Part shown: in pieces, positions 1 through 4,712 of the stretch | Layout of the letters: each line of letters starts with the position of its first letter | Position numbering within the stretch: the first letter of the stretch is position 1 | DNA from: Clostridia bacterium | GTDB taxonomy: Bacteria; Bacillota; Clostridia; Oscillospirales; CAG-272 | Length of the DNA stretch: 8,130 bases | Reading direction: 5' to 3' | Assembly: GCA_017420845.1 (NCBI GenBank) | Contig: JAFQOC010000428.1 | Span: 1-8,130 of the forward strand | Translations under genes and position numbers: made by a program | The notes under the pieces: model-generated | What the model was told of the DNA's origin: nothing | Databases searched by the model: none | The model's input: only the letters and a program-made list of their open reading frames with translations

Positions 1-344
1 AGGATTTCGCCCCGCTGTTCAGGCCCTGCTTCGCAGGCTTTTGGGGGGTGGCAATCCTCTGTATCGCGGGAATATTTGTCAACCGTGGGGTGCTTCGCGG
101 GGACAGCATGAGCGTCTACCTTCTGAAGCGGCTCCCCACCGAGGGGGAGTACCTCCGCCGCACGGCGGCCCTGCCTCTTATAGGTCTGCTGCTGACTCTG
201 GCCGTGGCGGTGATTCTGGTCCTTCTGTACTATTTCATTTACATGAAAATCGTTCCCGAGGAATGCCTCGCCCCCGACCAGCTCACCCGTCTCTGTGAAT
301 ACCTGTTTGACCGCGCGGCCTATATGGCGCGGGTAAGGAGTTAA
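1..344 (+). CDS. Membrane protein, C-terminal part only (probable ABC transporter permease-like subunit)
   Basis: The reading frame is open from base 3 at the window edge to the TAA at 342-344, so the N-terminus is missing and 113 residues are visible. A hydrophobic stretch at about visible residues 13-26 is followed by a basic cytoplasmic-looking loop containing YLLKRLP. A long hydrophobic helix follows at about 55-80, then a short polar tail. The gene lies 3 nt upstream of an ABC ATPase gene and shares its direction, and its last codons contain that gene's AAGGAG ribosome binding site, so the two are almost certainly co-transcribed. Adjacent membrane and ATPase genes of this kind usually form one transporter, often behind a GntR-type regulator in Firmicutes, but no regulator is visible here. 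The permease role is inferred from context. The membrane nature is read directly from the sequence. An internal GTG at 48 is not needed as a start because the frame continues upstream. Confidence 0.75.
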   Translation, partial: DFAPLFRPCFAGFWGVAILCIAGIFVNRGVLRGDSMSVYLLKRLPTEGEYLRRTAALPLIGLLLTLAVAVILVLLYYFIYMKIVPEECLAPDQLTRLCEYLFDRAAYMARVRS

Positions 345-347
345 GAT

Positions 348-1082
348 ATGATTGAGATCAAGAATCTGACCAAACGATATACGGGCTACCCCGCCCTGAA
401 GGAGGTCAACCTCACCCTGCCCCGCGGGGAGATCGTGGGCCTGTTCGGAGAGAACGGCGCGGGTAAGACCACTCTGATGAAATGTATTCTGGGGTTCATT
501 CCCTACCGCGGCGAGATCACCCTGGACGGCGAGGCAATCACCCACAAAAACATCGCACGCGTCTCCTTTGCCACCTGCGAGCATTCCTTCTTCCCCGAGC
601 TGACCGCGGAGGCCCACAGGGATTTCTACAAGTCCCACTTCCCCACCTTCTCGGACACCCGCTTCGACGGCCTCATGGACTTTTTCGAGCTCCCCCGTCA
701 CAAGCGGCTCAAGAGCTTCTCCACGGGTCAGAAGAACCAATTCGAGGTCATTCTGGCTCTGTCCCAGGGGGCCGAATACATCCTTATGGATGAGCCCTTC
801 GCGGGCAACGACCTGTTCAACCGCTCGGACTTCTACCGCGTGTTGGCGGGGATCCTCACCCCCCGCGAGACCGTCATCCTCTCCACCCATCTCATCGAGG
901 AGGTGTCGGGCTTCGTGGGGCGGGCGATCCTGCTTCACAAGGGAGAAGTGCTGGGGGACGTCACCGCCGAGCAATTGGAGGAGACGGGCAAGACCCTGAC
1001 CGACTACGTCAAGGAGGTCTACAGCTACCGCGCCGATCGGGTCAGTCAAGCCATCGACAGTATGTGCGGAGAGGAGGAGTGA
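348..1082 (+). CDS. ABC transporter ATP-binding protein
   Basis: This 244-residue protein is a single nucleotide-binding domain that would power the transporter formed with the upstream membrane protein. In order it shows an N-terminal IEIKNLTKRY strand, Walker A GENGAGKTT at residues 34-42, a signature motif FSTGQKN at 124-130, Walker B YILMDEP at 144-150, and an H-loop His at 181 in LSTHLIEE. Two positions deviate from the textbook family. The signature reads STGQ rather than SGGQ, and the Q-loop region around residues 73-85 (FATCEHSFFPELT) has no obvious Gln. Both changes occur in the small clostridial ABC exporters often linked to GntR regulators. The ATG at 348 is preceded by AAGGAG at 335-340 with good spacing. 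The last codons carry the GGAGG-rich ribosome binding site of the next gene, whose ATG begins two bases after this stop. The substrate is not predictable. Confidence 0.95.
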   Translation: MIEIKNLTKRYTGYPALKEVNLTLPRGEIVGLFGENGAGKTTLMKCILGFIPYRGEITLDGEAITHKNIARVSFATCEHSFFPELTAEAHRDFYKSHFPTFSDTRFDGLMDFFELPRHKRLKSFSTGQKNQFEVILALSQGAEYILMDEPFAGNDLFNRSDFYRVLAGILTPRETVILSTHLIEEVSGFVGRAILLHKGEVLGDVTAEQLEETGKTLTDYVKEVYSYRADRVSQAIDSMCGEEE

Positions 1083-1084
1083 CT

Positions 1085-2470
1085 ATGAAAAAGATGTACG
1101 CTTCCCTGATCTCCCTGGTATTGGTGCTCTGCGTTCTGATCGGCGGTGTCGCCGTTATGACCGCCGATCTGCTTGCCGATTCCGAAAACGTCGTATGGAT
1201 CCCCGAGGTCATCTACGGGGATCTGTCCGCACTGGAGGGGCTTTCGGTGCTTTCCCGTCACGTAAGTATGCAAACACTCCTGTGGGAGACCTCTATGGAG
1301 CTTGGGCAGGAGCTGACCTATGATACTGCCCTTTCCTACCACTTCTTTGACAGCGTGAGTGATGCGTATCCCTCAGTCAAAAAAAACTACACGGGTATTT
1401 CGATCTTTGACAAAAACGTTGATATTGTTCCATTTGAGCCCTACGGAAACAGTTACGGCATAGCCGCCGAATACGAACGACTGTACGATACCATCCCCGC
1501 GGGAGGCACCGCCGTCAGCGAATACGCCATGCGGGACTACACCGACACGGTGCCCATGTACCTTCTGTACGATCTGCCCGATGTCCATCCGCCACAAGGC
1601 TGGATGGATGACGAAAATCAGAATGAGCCCTGGCAGAAGACAGCCCAAGCCGTCCTTGACTATTTTGCCATTCCCCTAAAGGGTGATCCCATCCTCCGTT
1701 TCACCGTGGTGCGTGAGGGAAATTCCAGGCGAAACAATGTTGAGGTCATTGGTGCGCCCAAGGTGACCTCCGAAAGCCTTGCCACGGAGGAGGCCGTCTA
1801 TATCGCATTCCATATCACGGGGGATGCTGATACGGCGGATCAGGGTGCCATCGCTGAGGGTTATGGCATTTACCGCATTCCCCTGGACAAAAGCCGAACA
1901 GGCCCCGAGCAGCTCCGTACCGATGAGATCACCCGCTTCTACCCGTTGGAGCCGGATGTGAACGTATGGGAAATGAAATCCGATCCCGTAACGGGGCATC
2001 TGCTCCTGCTCATCGAGCAAGAGGGGGAGCTATCCCTGCGGGTGATAAACAGGACAGACGGACGCCTGCTGGGGATCACGCCCCTGCAGAGCATCGACCT
2101 GACCCACTATACGCTGACGATACAGAAGGACGTGACCCTGCTCATTGACAGTCGCCGCATACAAGTGCTTTCCCGCAAGGAGGACGGCTCCTACGGTCTC
2201 GACAGTACCATCTATCCCCAGGACGAATACCACTGGATGGATCCTGTTTTCATGACCGGCCTCAACTTTGCTTTCGCTTACGACGGCAAACGACTGGCCA
2301 TTCTGAGCGACGATGCCTATAAGGGTATGCGGATCTACGTACTGGAAGACGGCGTTGTCACGGCGCACGTCCTGCTCACAAGCTCCCTCCATAGGGAGCA
2401 ACGCTACTTCGCTCTCTGCCCGCCCTTGACCTCAGCCGAGGCTGCCATCGTGGCGGAATGGAGGGACTGA
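1085..2470 (+). CDS. Membrane-anchored extracytoplasmic protein of unknown function
   Basis: I do not recognise this 461-residue protein as a named family. The chosen start is the ATG at 1085, beginning MKKMYASL. It has AGGAGG at 1072-1077 seven bases upstream, whereas an in-frame ATG at 1064 lies inside the ABC ATPase gene and lacks such a site. Residues 6-28 form one hydrophobic helix after two Lys, so the protein is probably held by an uncleaved signal anchor. There is no lipobox. The remainder is polar and would lie outside the membrane. Its second half (about 290-450) consists of short alternating strands such as GHLLLLIEQEGELSLRVINR and KRLAILSD, resembling beta-propeller or beta-sandwich folds; that is a visual inference. 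The two-base gap after the ATPase gene indicates co-translation and a role as an accessory or sensor of the transporter. The stretch around 1370-1440 is AT-richer than the flanking genes. Confidence 0.85.
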   Translation: MKKMYASLISLVLVLCVLIGGVAVMTADLLADSENVVWIPEVIYGDLSALEGLSVLSRHVSMQTLLWETSMELGQELTYDTALSYHFFDSVSDAYPSVKKNYTGISIFDKNVDIVPFEPYGNSYGIAAEYERLYDTIPAGGTAVSEYAMRDYTDTVPMYLLYDLPDVHPPQGWMDDENQNEPWQKTAQAVLDYFAIPLKGDPILRFTVVREGNSRRNNVEVIGAPKVTSESLATEEAVYIAFHITGDADTADQGAIAEGYGIYRIPLDKSRTGPEQLRTDEITRFYPLEPDVNVWEMKSDPVTGHLLLLIEQEGELSLRVINRTDGRLLGITPLQSIDLTHYTLTIQKDVTLLIDSRRIQVLSRKEDGSYGLDSTIYPQDEYHWMDPVFMTGLNFAFAYDGKRLAILSDDAYKGMRIYVLEDGVVTAHVLLTSSLHREQRYFALCPPLTSAEAAIVAEWRD

Positions 2471-2534
2471 CGGACGAAAAAAGGGACGGGAAACCCCGCT
2501 GTGAATCTGTAGTCCCATCTTCCTCGCTTGTGAC

Positions 2535-2563
2535 TTGACTTTTCCCCGAAAATGTGGTACAGT
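2535..2563 (+). promoter_or_regulatory. Candidate sigma-A promoter reading rightward, antisense to spoIIID
   Basis: TTGACT at 2535-2540 and TACAGT at 2558-2563 are separated by exactly 17 bases. A TGG directly before the -10 hexamer gives an extended -10 element. The match to consensus is 5 of 6 at -35 and 4 of 6 at -10. Transcription would run through the full complement of spoIIID and could continue into the RNA methyltransferase gene at 2963, which has no clear promoter of its own. No convincing ORF starts just downstream. This is an inference from sequence match only. Confidence 0.35.
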
Positions 2564-2566
2564 ATT

Positions 2567-2590
2567 AGAAAAGGGATGCCCACGCACCCC
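2567..2590 (-). terminator. Rho-independent terminator of spoIIID
   Basis: Read on the minus strand, GGGGTGC and GCATCCC pair in a seven-base stem with one G-U pair and a GTGG loop, followed at once by TTTTCT. The hairpin begins 8 bases after the spoIIID stop codon, where a terminator would be expected. The stem is short, so efficiency may be moderate. Confidence 0.6.
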
Positions 2591-2597
2591 TGTGATC

Positions 2598-2864
2598 CTA
2601 TTCTTTCCTCCCGCGGGACAGGTGCCGCCGTCTGGTAGCCTCCCCGCCCCGCAAATGACGTTCGCTCTTGTTTTGCGCCAACACCTCCGCCACTGCCTCC
2701 CATAAAGCGGGACTGACGTGACGGAGGGTATCGGTGACGTCCTTGTGGACGGTGCTTTTGCTGATCCCGTAGCGGGCGGCGGCCTGTCTCACCGTGGCGC
2801 GATTCTCTACGATATAGGTGCCCAGCACCACGCACCGCTCCTTGTCTGCCGCTATGTACATCAT
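2598..2864 (-). CDS. spoIIID: Sporulation transcriptional regulator SpoIIID
   Basis: This 88-residue protein matches SpoIIID, a small DNA-binding protein that activates or represses mother-cell genes in the sigma-E regulon and prepares the switch to sigma-K during endospore formation. The family signs are direct. The helix-turn-helix at residues 24-43 includes RYGISKSTVHKDV, close to the Bacillus FGVSKSTVHKDL segment. The basic C-terminal signature KSERHLRGGEAT at 66-77 corresponds to the KSIRHLRGGEAT block that contacts DNA. The length fits the family (about 80-95 residues). The start is one of two adjacent ATGs at 2864 and 2861; an AGGGGG-type ribosome binding site at about 2874-2879 favours the first. 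The gene is monocistronic, faces the ABC operon end to end and diverges from the methyltransferase gene. It shows that the host belongs to a sporulating lineage, although spoIIID alone does not prove that the strain sporulates. Confidence 0.95.
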   Translation of the reverse strand: MMYIAADKERCVVLGTYIVENRATVRQAAARYGISKSTVHKDVTDTLRHVSPALWEAVAEVLAQNKSERHLRGGEATRRRHLSRGRKE

Positions 2865-2888
2865 GCGTTGATTCCCCCTTGCCGTTCA

Positions 2889-2906
2889 AGTGTTCTCATG
2901 GACACT
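2889..2906. repeat. Imperfect palindrome upstream of spoIIID (possible operator)
   Basis: AGTGTTC and GGACACT form a 7+7 inverted repeat with one mismatch around a TCAT centre. It touches the candidate -10 element and covers the predicted transcription start of spoIIID. One arm, ATGGACACTC, is one base away from the SpoIIID box WWRRACARNY as I recall it, and the other arm is a weaker match. Autoregulation is known for Bacillus spoIIID. A chance palindrome is also possible. Confidence 0.25.
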
Positions 2907-2932
2907 CTATGCGGAGCAAGGGGAGATTATCC
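2904..2932 (-). promoter_or_regulatory. Candidate sigma-E-like promoter of spoIIID
   Basis: On the minus strand, GGATAAT (2932-2926) and CATAGAGT (2911-2904) are separated by 14 bases. The sigma-E consensus as I recall it is about KMATATT, 14-15 bases, CATACAnT. The -10 matches 7 of 8 and the -35 matches 5 of 7. A transcript starting near 2897 would have a leader of about 33 nt before the ATG. Bacillus spoIIID is transcribed by sigma-E, so the assignment makes biological sense, but the site is a manual match. Confidence 0.45.
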
Positions 2933-2962
2933 GTAAAAATCCCTGCTTGAAAGGAAAAAAAC

Positions 2963-3793
2963 ATGCTGGATGAAACCGTGACCCAAGCCCCCGAGACCCC
3001 CGATCTCTTTGAGGGTATGACCGCCATTTCCGCCGTCCTGGACCCCGCCATTCGCGATTTCAACGACCGCCGCGTGCTGACCGTGTTCGTGGACAAGACC
3101 CGTATGGACAAAAAAGCGCGGGAGATCGCTTTTCTGAACAGAAGAGCCGAAGAGCTGGGCTTTACGGTTCAGCCCGTTCACCCCGACGATCTGGACAATC
3201 TCACCTCGGGTAAGACCCACGGGGGAATCGTGGCGGTGTGCTCCGACCGTACCCTGCCCCTTCTGTCCGAGTCCATGGACAGGATCCGCGAGGGGGGCTT
3301 CTACGTGCTTCTGGAGGGGATCGAGGATCCCTATAACTTCGGCTACACGGTGCGCTCCCTCTACGCCGCGGGGGCAGACGGTGTGATCCTGCCTCCCCGC
3401 AACTGGATGGGGGTGGCGGGTCTGGTGGCCCGTTCCTCTGCGGGAACATCGGAGAAGATGCCCATGTTCGTCTCCGAACCCTCGGAGGTGATCCCTCTGT
3501 TCAAGGCCAAGGGATACCGCGCCGCCTGCGCCGAGATCCGGGATTCGGTGGATCTCTACGAGGCGGATCTTAGCCTTCCCCTGCTGCTGGTCATCGGCGG
3601 TGAGAAGCGGGGGATCTCCCGCGCCGTTCTCTCCGAGGCGGATCTGAACGTGCGGATCGGATACCATGGGAATTTCAGAGGGTCTTTGTCCTCGGCGGCA
3701 TCGGCGGCGGTGCTGGCCTTTGAGGTTGGACGGCAGAATGCCCGGCAGAATGCCCGGCAGAATAGCCCCGGCAGAGCCGGTGGGCAAAAGTAA
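2963..3793 (+). CDS. TrmH/SpoU-family (SPOUT) RNA methyltransferase
   Basis: This 276-residue protein is likely an S-adenosylmethionine-dependent 2'-O-ribose methyltransferase acting on rRNA or tRNA. Residues 1-105 form a substrate-binding-like N-terminal domain, including KTHGGIVAV at 84-92, typical of TrmH-type proteins. The SPOUT domain follows. Motif 1 is EDPYNFGYTVRSLYAAG at 121-137, with the expected Asn125 and Arg131. Motif 2 is VIGGEKRGIS at 210-219. Motif 3 lies around 227-255 and contains SLSSAASAAVLAFEVGRQ. Motif 3 normally reads SLNVS-A; here the Asn is replaced by Ser243, so catalysis or cofactor binding may differ. The protein ends in a low-complexity RQNA-RQNA-RQNS tail encoded by a tandem DNA repeat. 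The ATG at 2963 follows AAAGGA with suitable spacing. The gene is transcribed divergently from spoIIID and stops 18 bases before the SCIFF promoter. The exact RNA target cannot be told. Confidence 0.9.
   Translation: MLDETVTQAPETPDLFEGMTAISAVLDPAIRDFNDRRVLTVFVDKTRMDKKAREIAFLNRRAEELGFTVQPVHPDDLDNLTSGKTHGGIVAVCSDRTLPLLSESMDRIREGGFYVLLEGIEDPYNFGYTVRSLYAAGADGVILPPRNWMGVAGLVARSSAGTSEKMPMFVSEPSEVIPLFKAKGYRAACAEIRDSVDLYEADLSLPLLLVIGGEKRGISRAVLSEADLNVRIGYHGNFRGSLSSAASAAVLAFEVGRQNARQNARQNSPGRAGGQK
3731..3766 (+). repeat. 12-bp tandem repeat, three copies, at the 3' end of the methyltransferase gene
   Basis: The unit CGGCAGAATGCC occurs at 3731-3742 and 3743-3754, with a degenerate third copy (CGGCAGAATAGC) at 3755-3766 and a further partial match, CCGGCAGAG, just after. 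The unit length is a multiple of three, so copies add RQNA to the protein without a frameshift. It looks like replication-slippage expansion beyond the folded methyltransferase domain. Confidence 0.9.
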
Positions 3794-3811
3794 GTTTTTT
3801 CACCAAACGTA

Positions 3812-3840
3812 TTGACAAAGAGGCCGATCTGTGCTATAAT
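3812..3840 (+). promoter_or_regulatory. Consensus sigma-A promoter of the SCIFF precursor gene
   Basis: TTGACA at 3812-3817 and TATAAT at 3835-3840 are both perfect consensus hexamers with the optimal 17-base spacer. TGC directly before the -10 adds an extended -10 element. A start near 3847 gives a leader of about 27 nt containing GGAGGT at 3859-3864. This is by far the strongest promoter-like site in the window and predicts high constitutive transcription of scfA. Confidence 0.9.
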
Positions 3841-3873
3841 ACACACAGTATTTTTAACGGAGGTAATCCCATC

Positions 3874-4035
3874 ATGAAGCATATCAAGACCATTGAGACC
3901 CGCAACCTGTGCGAGAGCGCAAAGAAGGGTGGCTGCGGCGAGTGCCAGACTTCCTGCCAGTCTGCTTGCAAGACCAGCTGCGGCATCGCTAACCAGCAGT
4001 GCGAGAGCACCAAGGAGAGCAAGGAGAACAAGTAA
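3874..4035 (+). CDS. scfA: SCIFF ranthipeptide precursor (six cysteines in forty-five)
   Basis: This 53-residue peptide is the substrate of the downstream radical SAM maturase, which forms Cys thioether crosslinks in SCIFF ranthipeptides. It opens with the family leader MKHIKTIETRNL. The core at residues 21-36 is CGECQTSCQSACKTSC and ends in GIANQQC. Cys21, 24, 28, 32, 36 and 43 are the six expected cysteines, four of them spaced every four residues. Three features differ from the usual form: an extra Cys13 in the leader, Gly37 where the C. thermocellum peptide has the Thr acceptor of its mapped thioether (from memory), and a charged tail of ten residues after the last Cys. GGAGGT at 3859-3864 is a strong ribosome binding site. 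The gene has its own consensus promoter and terminator. It is easily missed because of its length. In solventogenic clostridia SCIFF peptides have been reported to act in population-density signalling; the role here is unknown. Confidence 0.96.
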   Translation: MKHIKTIETRNLCESAKKGGCGECQTSCQSACKTSCGIANQQCESTKESKENK

Positions 4036-4049
4036 TTCGTTCTCGAAAT

Positions 4050-4078
4050 AAAAATGCCGCCTGGTGGCGGCATTTTTT
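4050..4078 (+). terminator. Rho-independent terminator after scfA
   Basis: AAAATGCCGCC (4051-4061) pairs fully with GGCGGCATTTT (4066-4076) around a TGGT loop, with the T tract running to 4078. The hairpin starts 14 bases after the scfA stop. It should end most scfA transcripts before grpB and the maturase gene, so precursor mRNA would greatly exceed maturase mRNA. The A tract on the left means it may also work on the opposite strand. Confidence 0.92.
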
Positions 4079-4112
4079 ATGGATAAAGTGCGAGATCTTT
4101 GGAGTAAGTATA

Positions 4113-4697
4113 ATGGGCAAGAGACTTTCAGAAATGAGTTTAGAGGAGCTGTGGCACCTATTCCCCATCTTTCTGACAGAGCATCAGGCTTGTTGGAAGG
4201 AATGGTACACCGAAGAGGAGTGCGCTTTGGCAAAGCTAATCCCCGAGGCTAAAAGGATCAGTCACATAGGAAGCACCGCGATCGACCACATATGGGCGAA
4301 GCCGATCATTGATATTCTTGTGGAAATGCCGATGGAAGGGGATCTGTCCGCCACGAAAGACACCCTATCAAGGAATGGCTATATATGCATGAATCAAGGG
4401 GCTGACAGAGCGTCCTTCAACAAGGGATATACCGAAAACGGATTTGCCGAGAAGGTTTTCCATGTGCATATCAGACGGATCGGCGATCATGATGAGCTGT
4501 ATTTCCGAGACTACCTCATAGACCATCCCAACGTCGCCCTCCGCTATGAAGAAATGAAGCTGGACCTGTGGAAGCGGTACGAGCACGACCGAGACGGGTA
4601 TACGGCTAAAAAAACGGAATTTGTTCAAGTATACACCACTATAGCCAAAGCAACCTACAAAAACAGATACGAATGTGATCTGATCAAAAACACGTAA
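4113..4697 (+). CDS. GrpB family protein (nucleotidyltransferase-like fold)
   Basis: This 194-residue protein belongs to the GrpB/UPF0157 family, which has a nucleotidyltransferase-like fold and no settled cellular role. The main signature is SHIGSTAIDHIWAKPIIDIL at residues 50-69, equivalent to the family HIGST...KPIIDI block, with the GS pair and an acidic residue at the expected active site. It is followed by FHVHI at 117-121, FRDYL at 131-135 and a C-terminal YTAKKTEFV at 163-171. The ATG at 4113 was chosen because GGAG at 4101-4104 precedes it. A longer frame from 3999 would run through scfA and its terminator. The gene is visibly AT-richer than scfA and scfB on either side. It stops 15 bases before the maturase start, so the maturase may depend on its transcript. 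I see no link to ranthipeptide chemistry. It looks like a later insertion into an scfA-scfB locus. Confidence 0.9.
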   Translation: MGKRLSEMSLEELWHLFPIFLTEHQACWKEWYTEEECALAKLIPEAKRISHIGSTAIDHIWAKPIIDILVEMPMEGDLSATKDTLSRNGYICMNQGADRASFNKGYTENGFAEKVFHVHIRRIGDHDELYFRDYLIDHPNVALRYEEMKLDLWKRYEHDRDGYTAKKTEFVQVYTTIAKATYKNRYECDLIKNT

Positions 4698-4712
4698 AAA
4701 AGAGGAACCATC

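Noticed and set aside
2404..2889. A 161-codon minus-strand frame overlapping spoIIID
   Set aside because: It is in another frame of spoIIID, which has clear homology, and it extends over the spoIIID terminator.
2927..3787. A 286-codon open frame on the minus strand
   Set aside because: It mirrors the RNA methyltransferase gene and has no recognisable motif.
3768..3800. A CCGGC-AGA-GCCGG hairpin before a T tract, as a methyltransferase terminator
   Set aside because: The stem is only five bases and the T tract lies about ten bases or more beyond it, so it does not fit an intrinsic terminator.
3901..4020. A metallothionein or ferredoxin-like reading of the Cys-rich peptide
   Set aside because: The MKHIKT leader, the exact CGECQTSCQSACKTSC block and the nearby maturase identify it as SCIFF.
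3999..4112. An upstream GTG start that would lengthen the GrpB protein by 38 residues
   Set aside because: The extension would be read through the end of scfA and its terminator hairpin. The ATG at 4113 has its own ribosome binding site.
4109..4114. A perfect TATAAT at the start of the grpB-like gene
   Set aside because: It overlaps the start codon and has no suitable -35 partner, so it cannot serve this gene. It could only start a transcript inside it.
3556..4233. A 225-codon minus-strand frame across scfA and the terminator, with a hydrophobic part
   Set aside because: The hydrophobic run is the antisense of the Cys/Ala/Ser-rich peptide gene, and the frame crosses a strong terminator and three real features.
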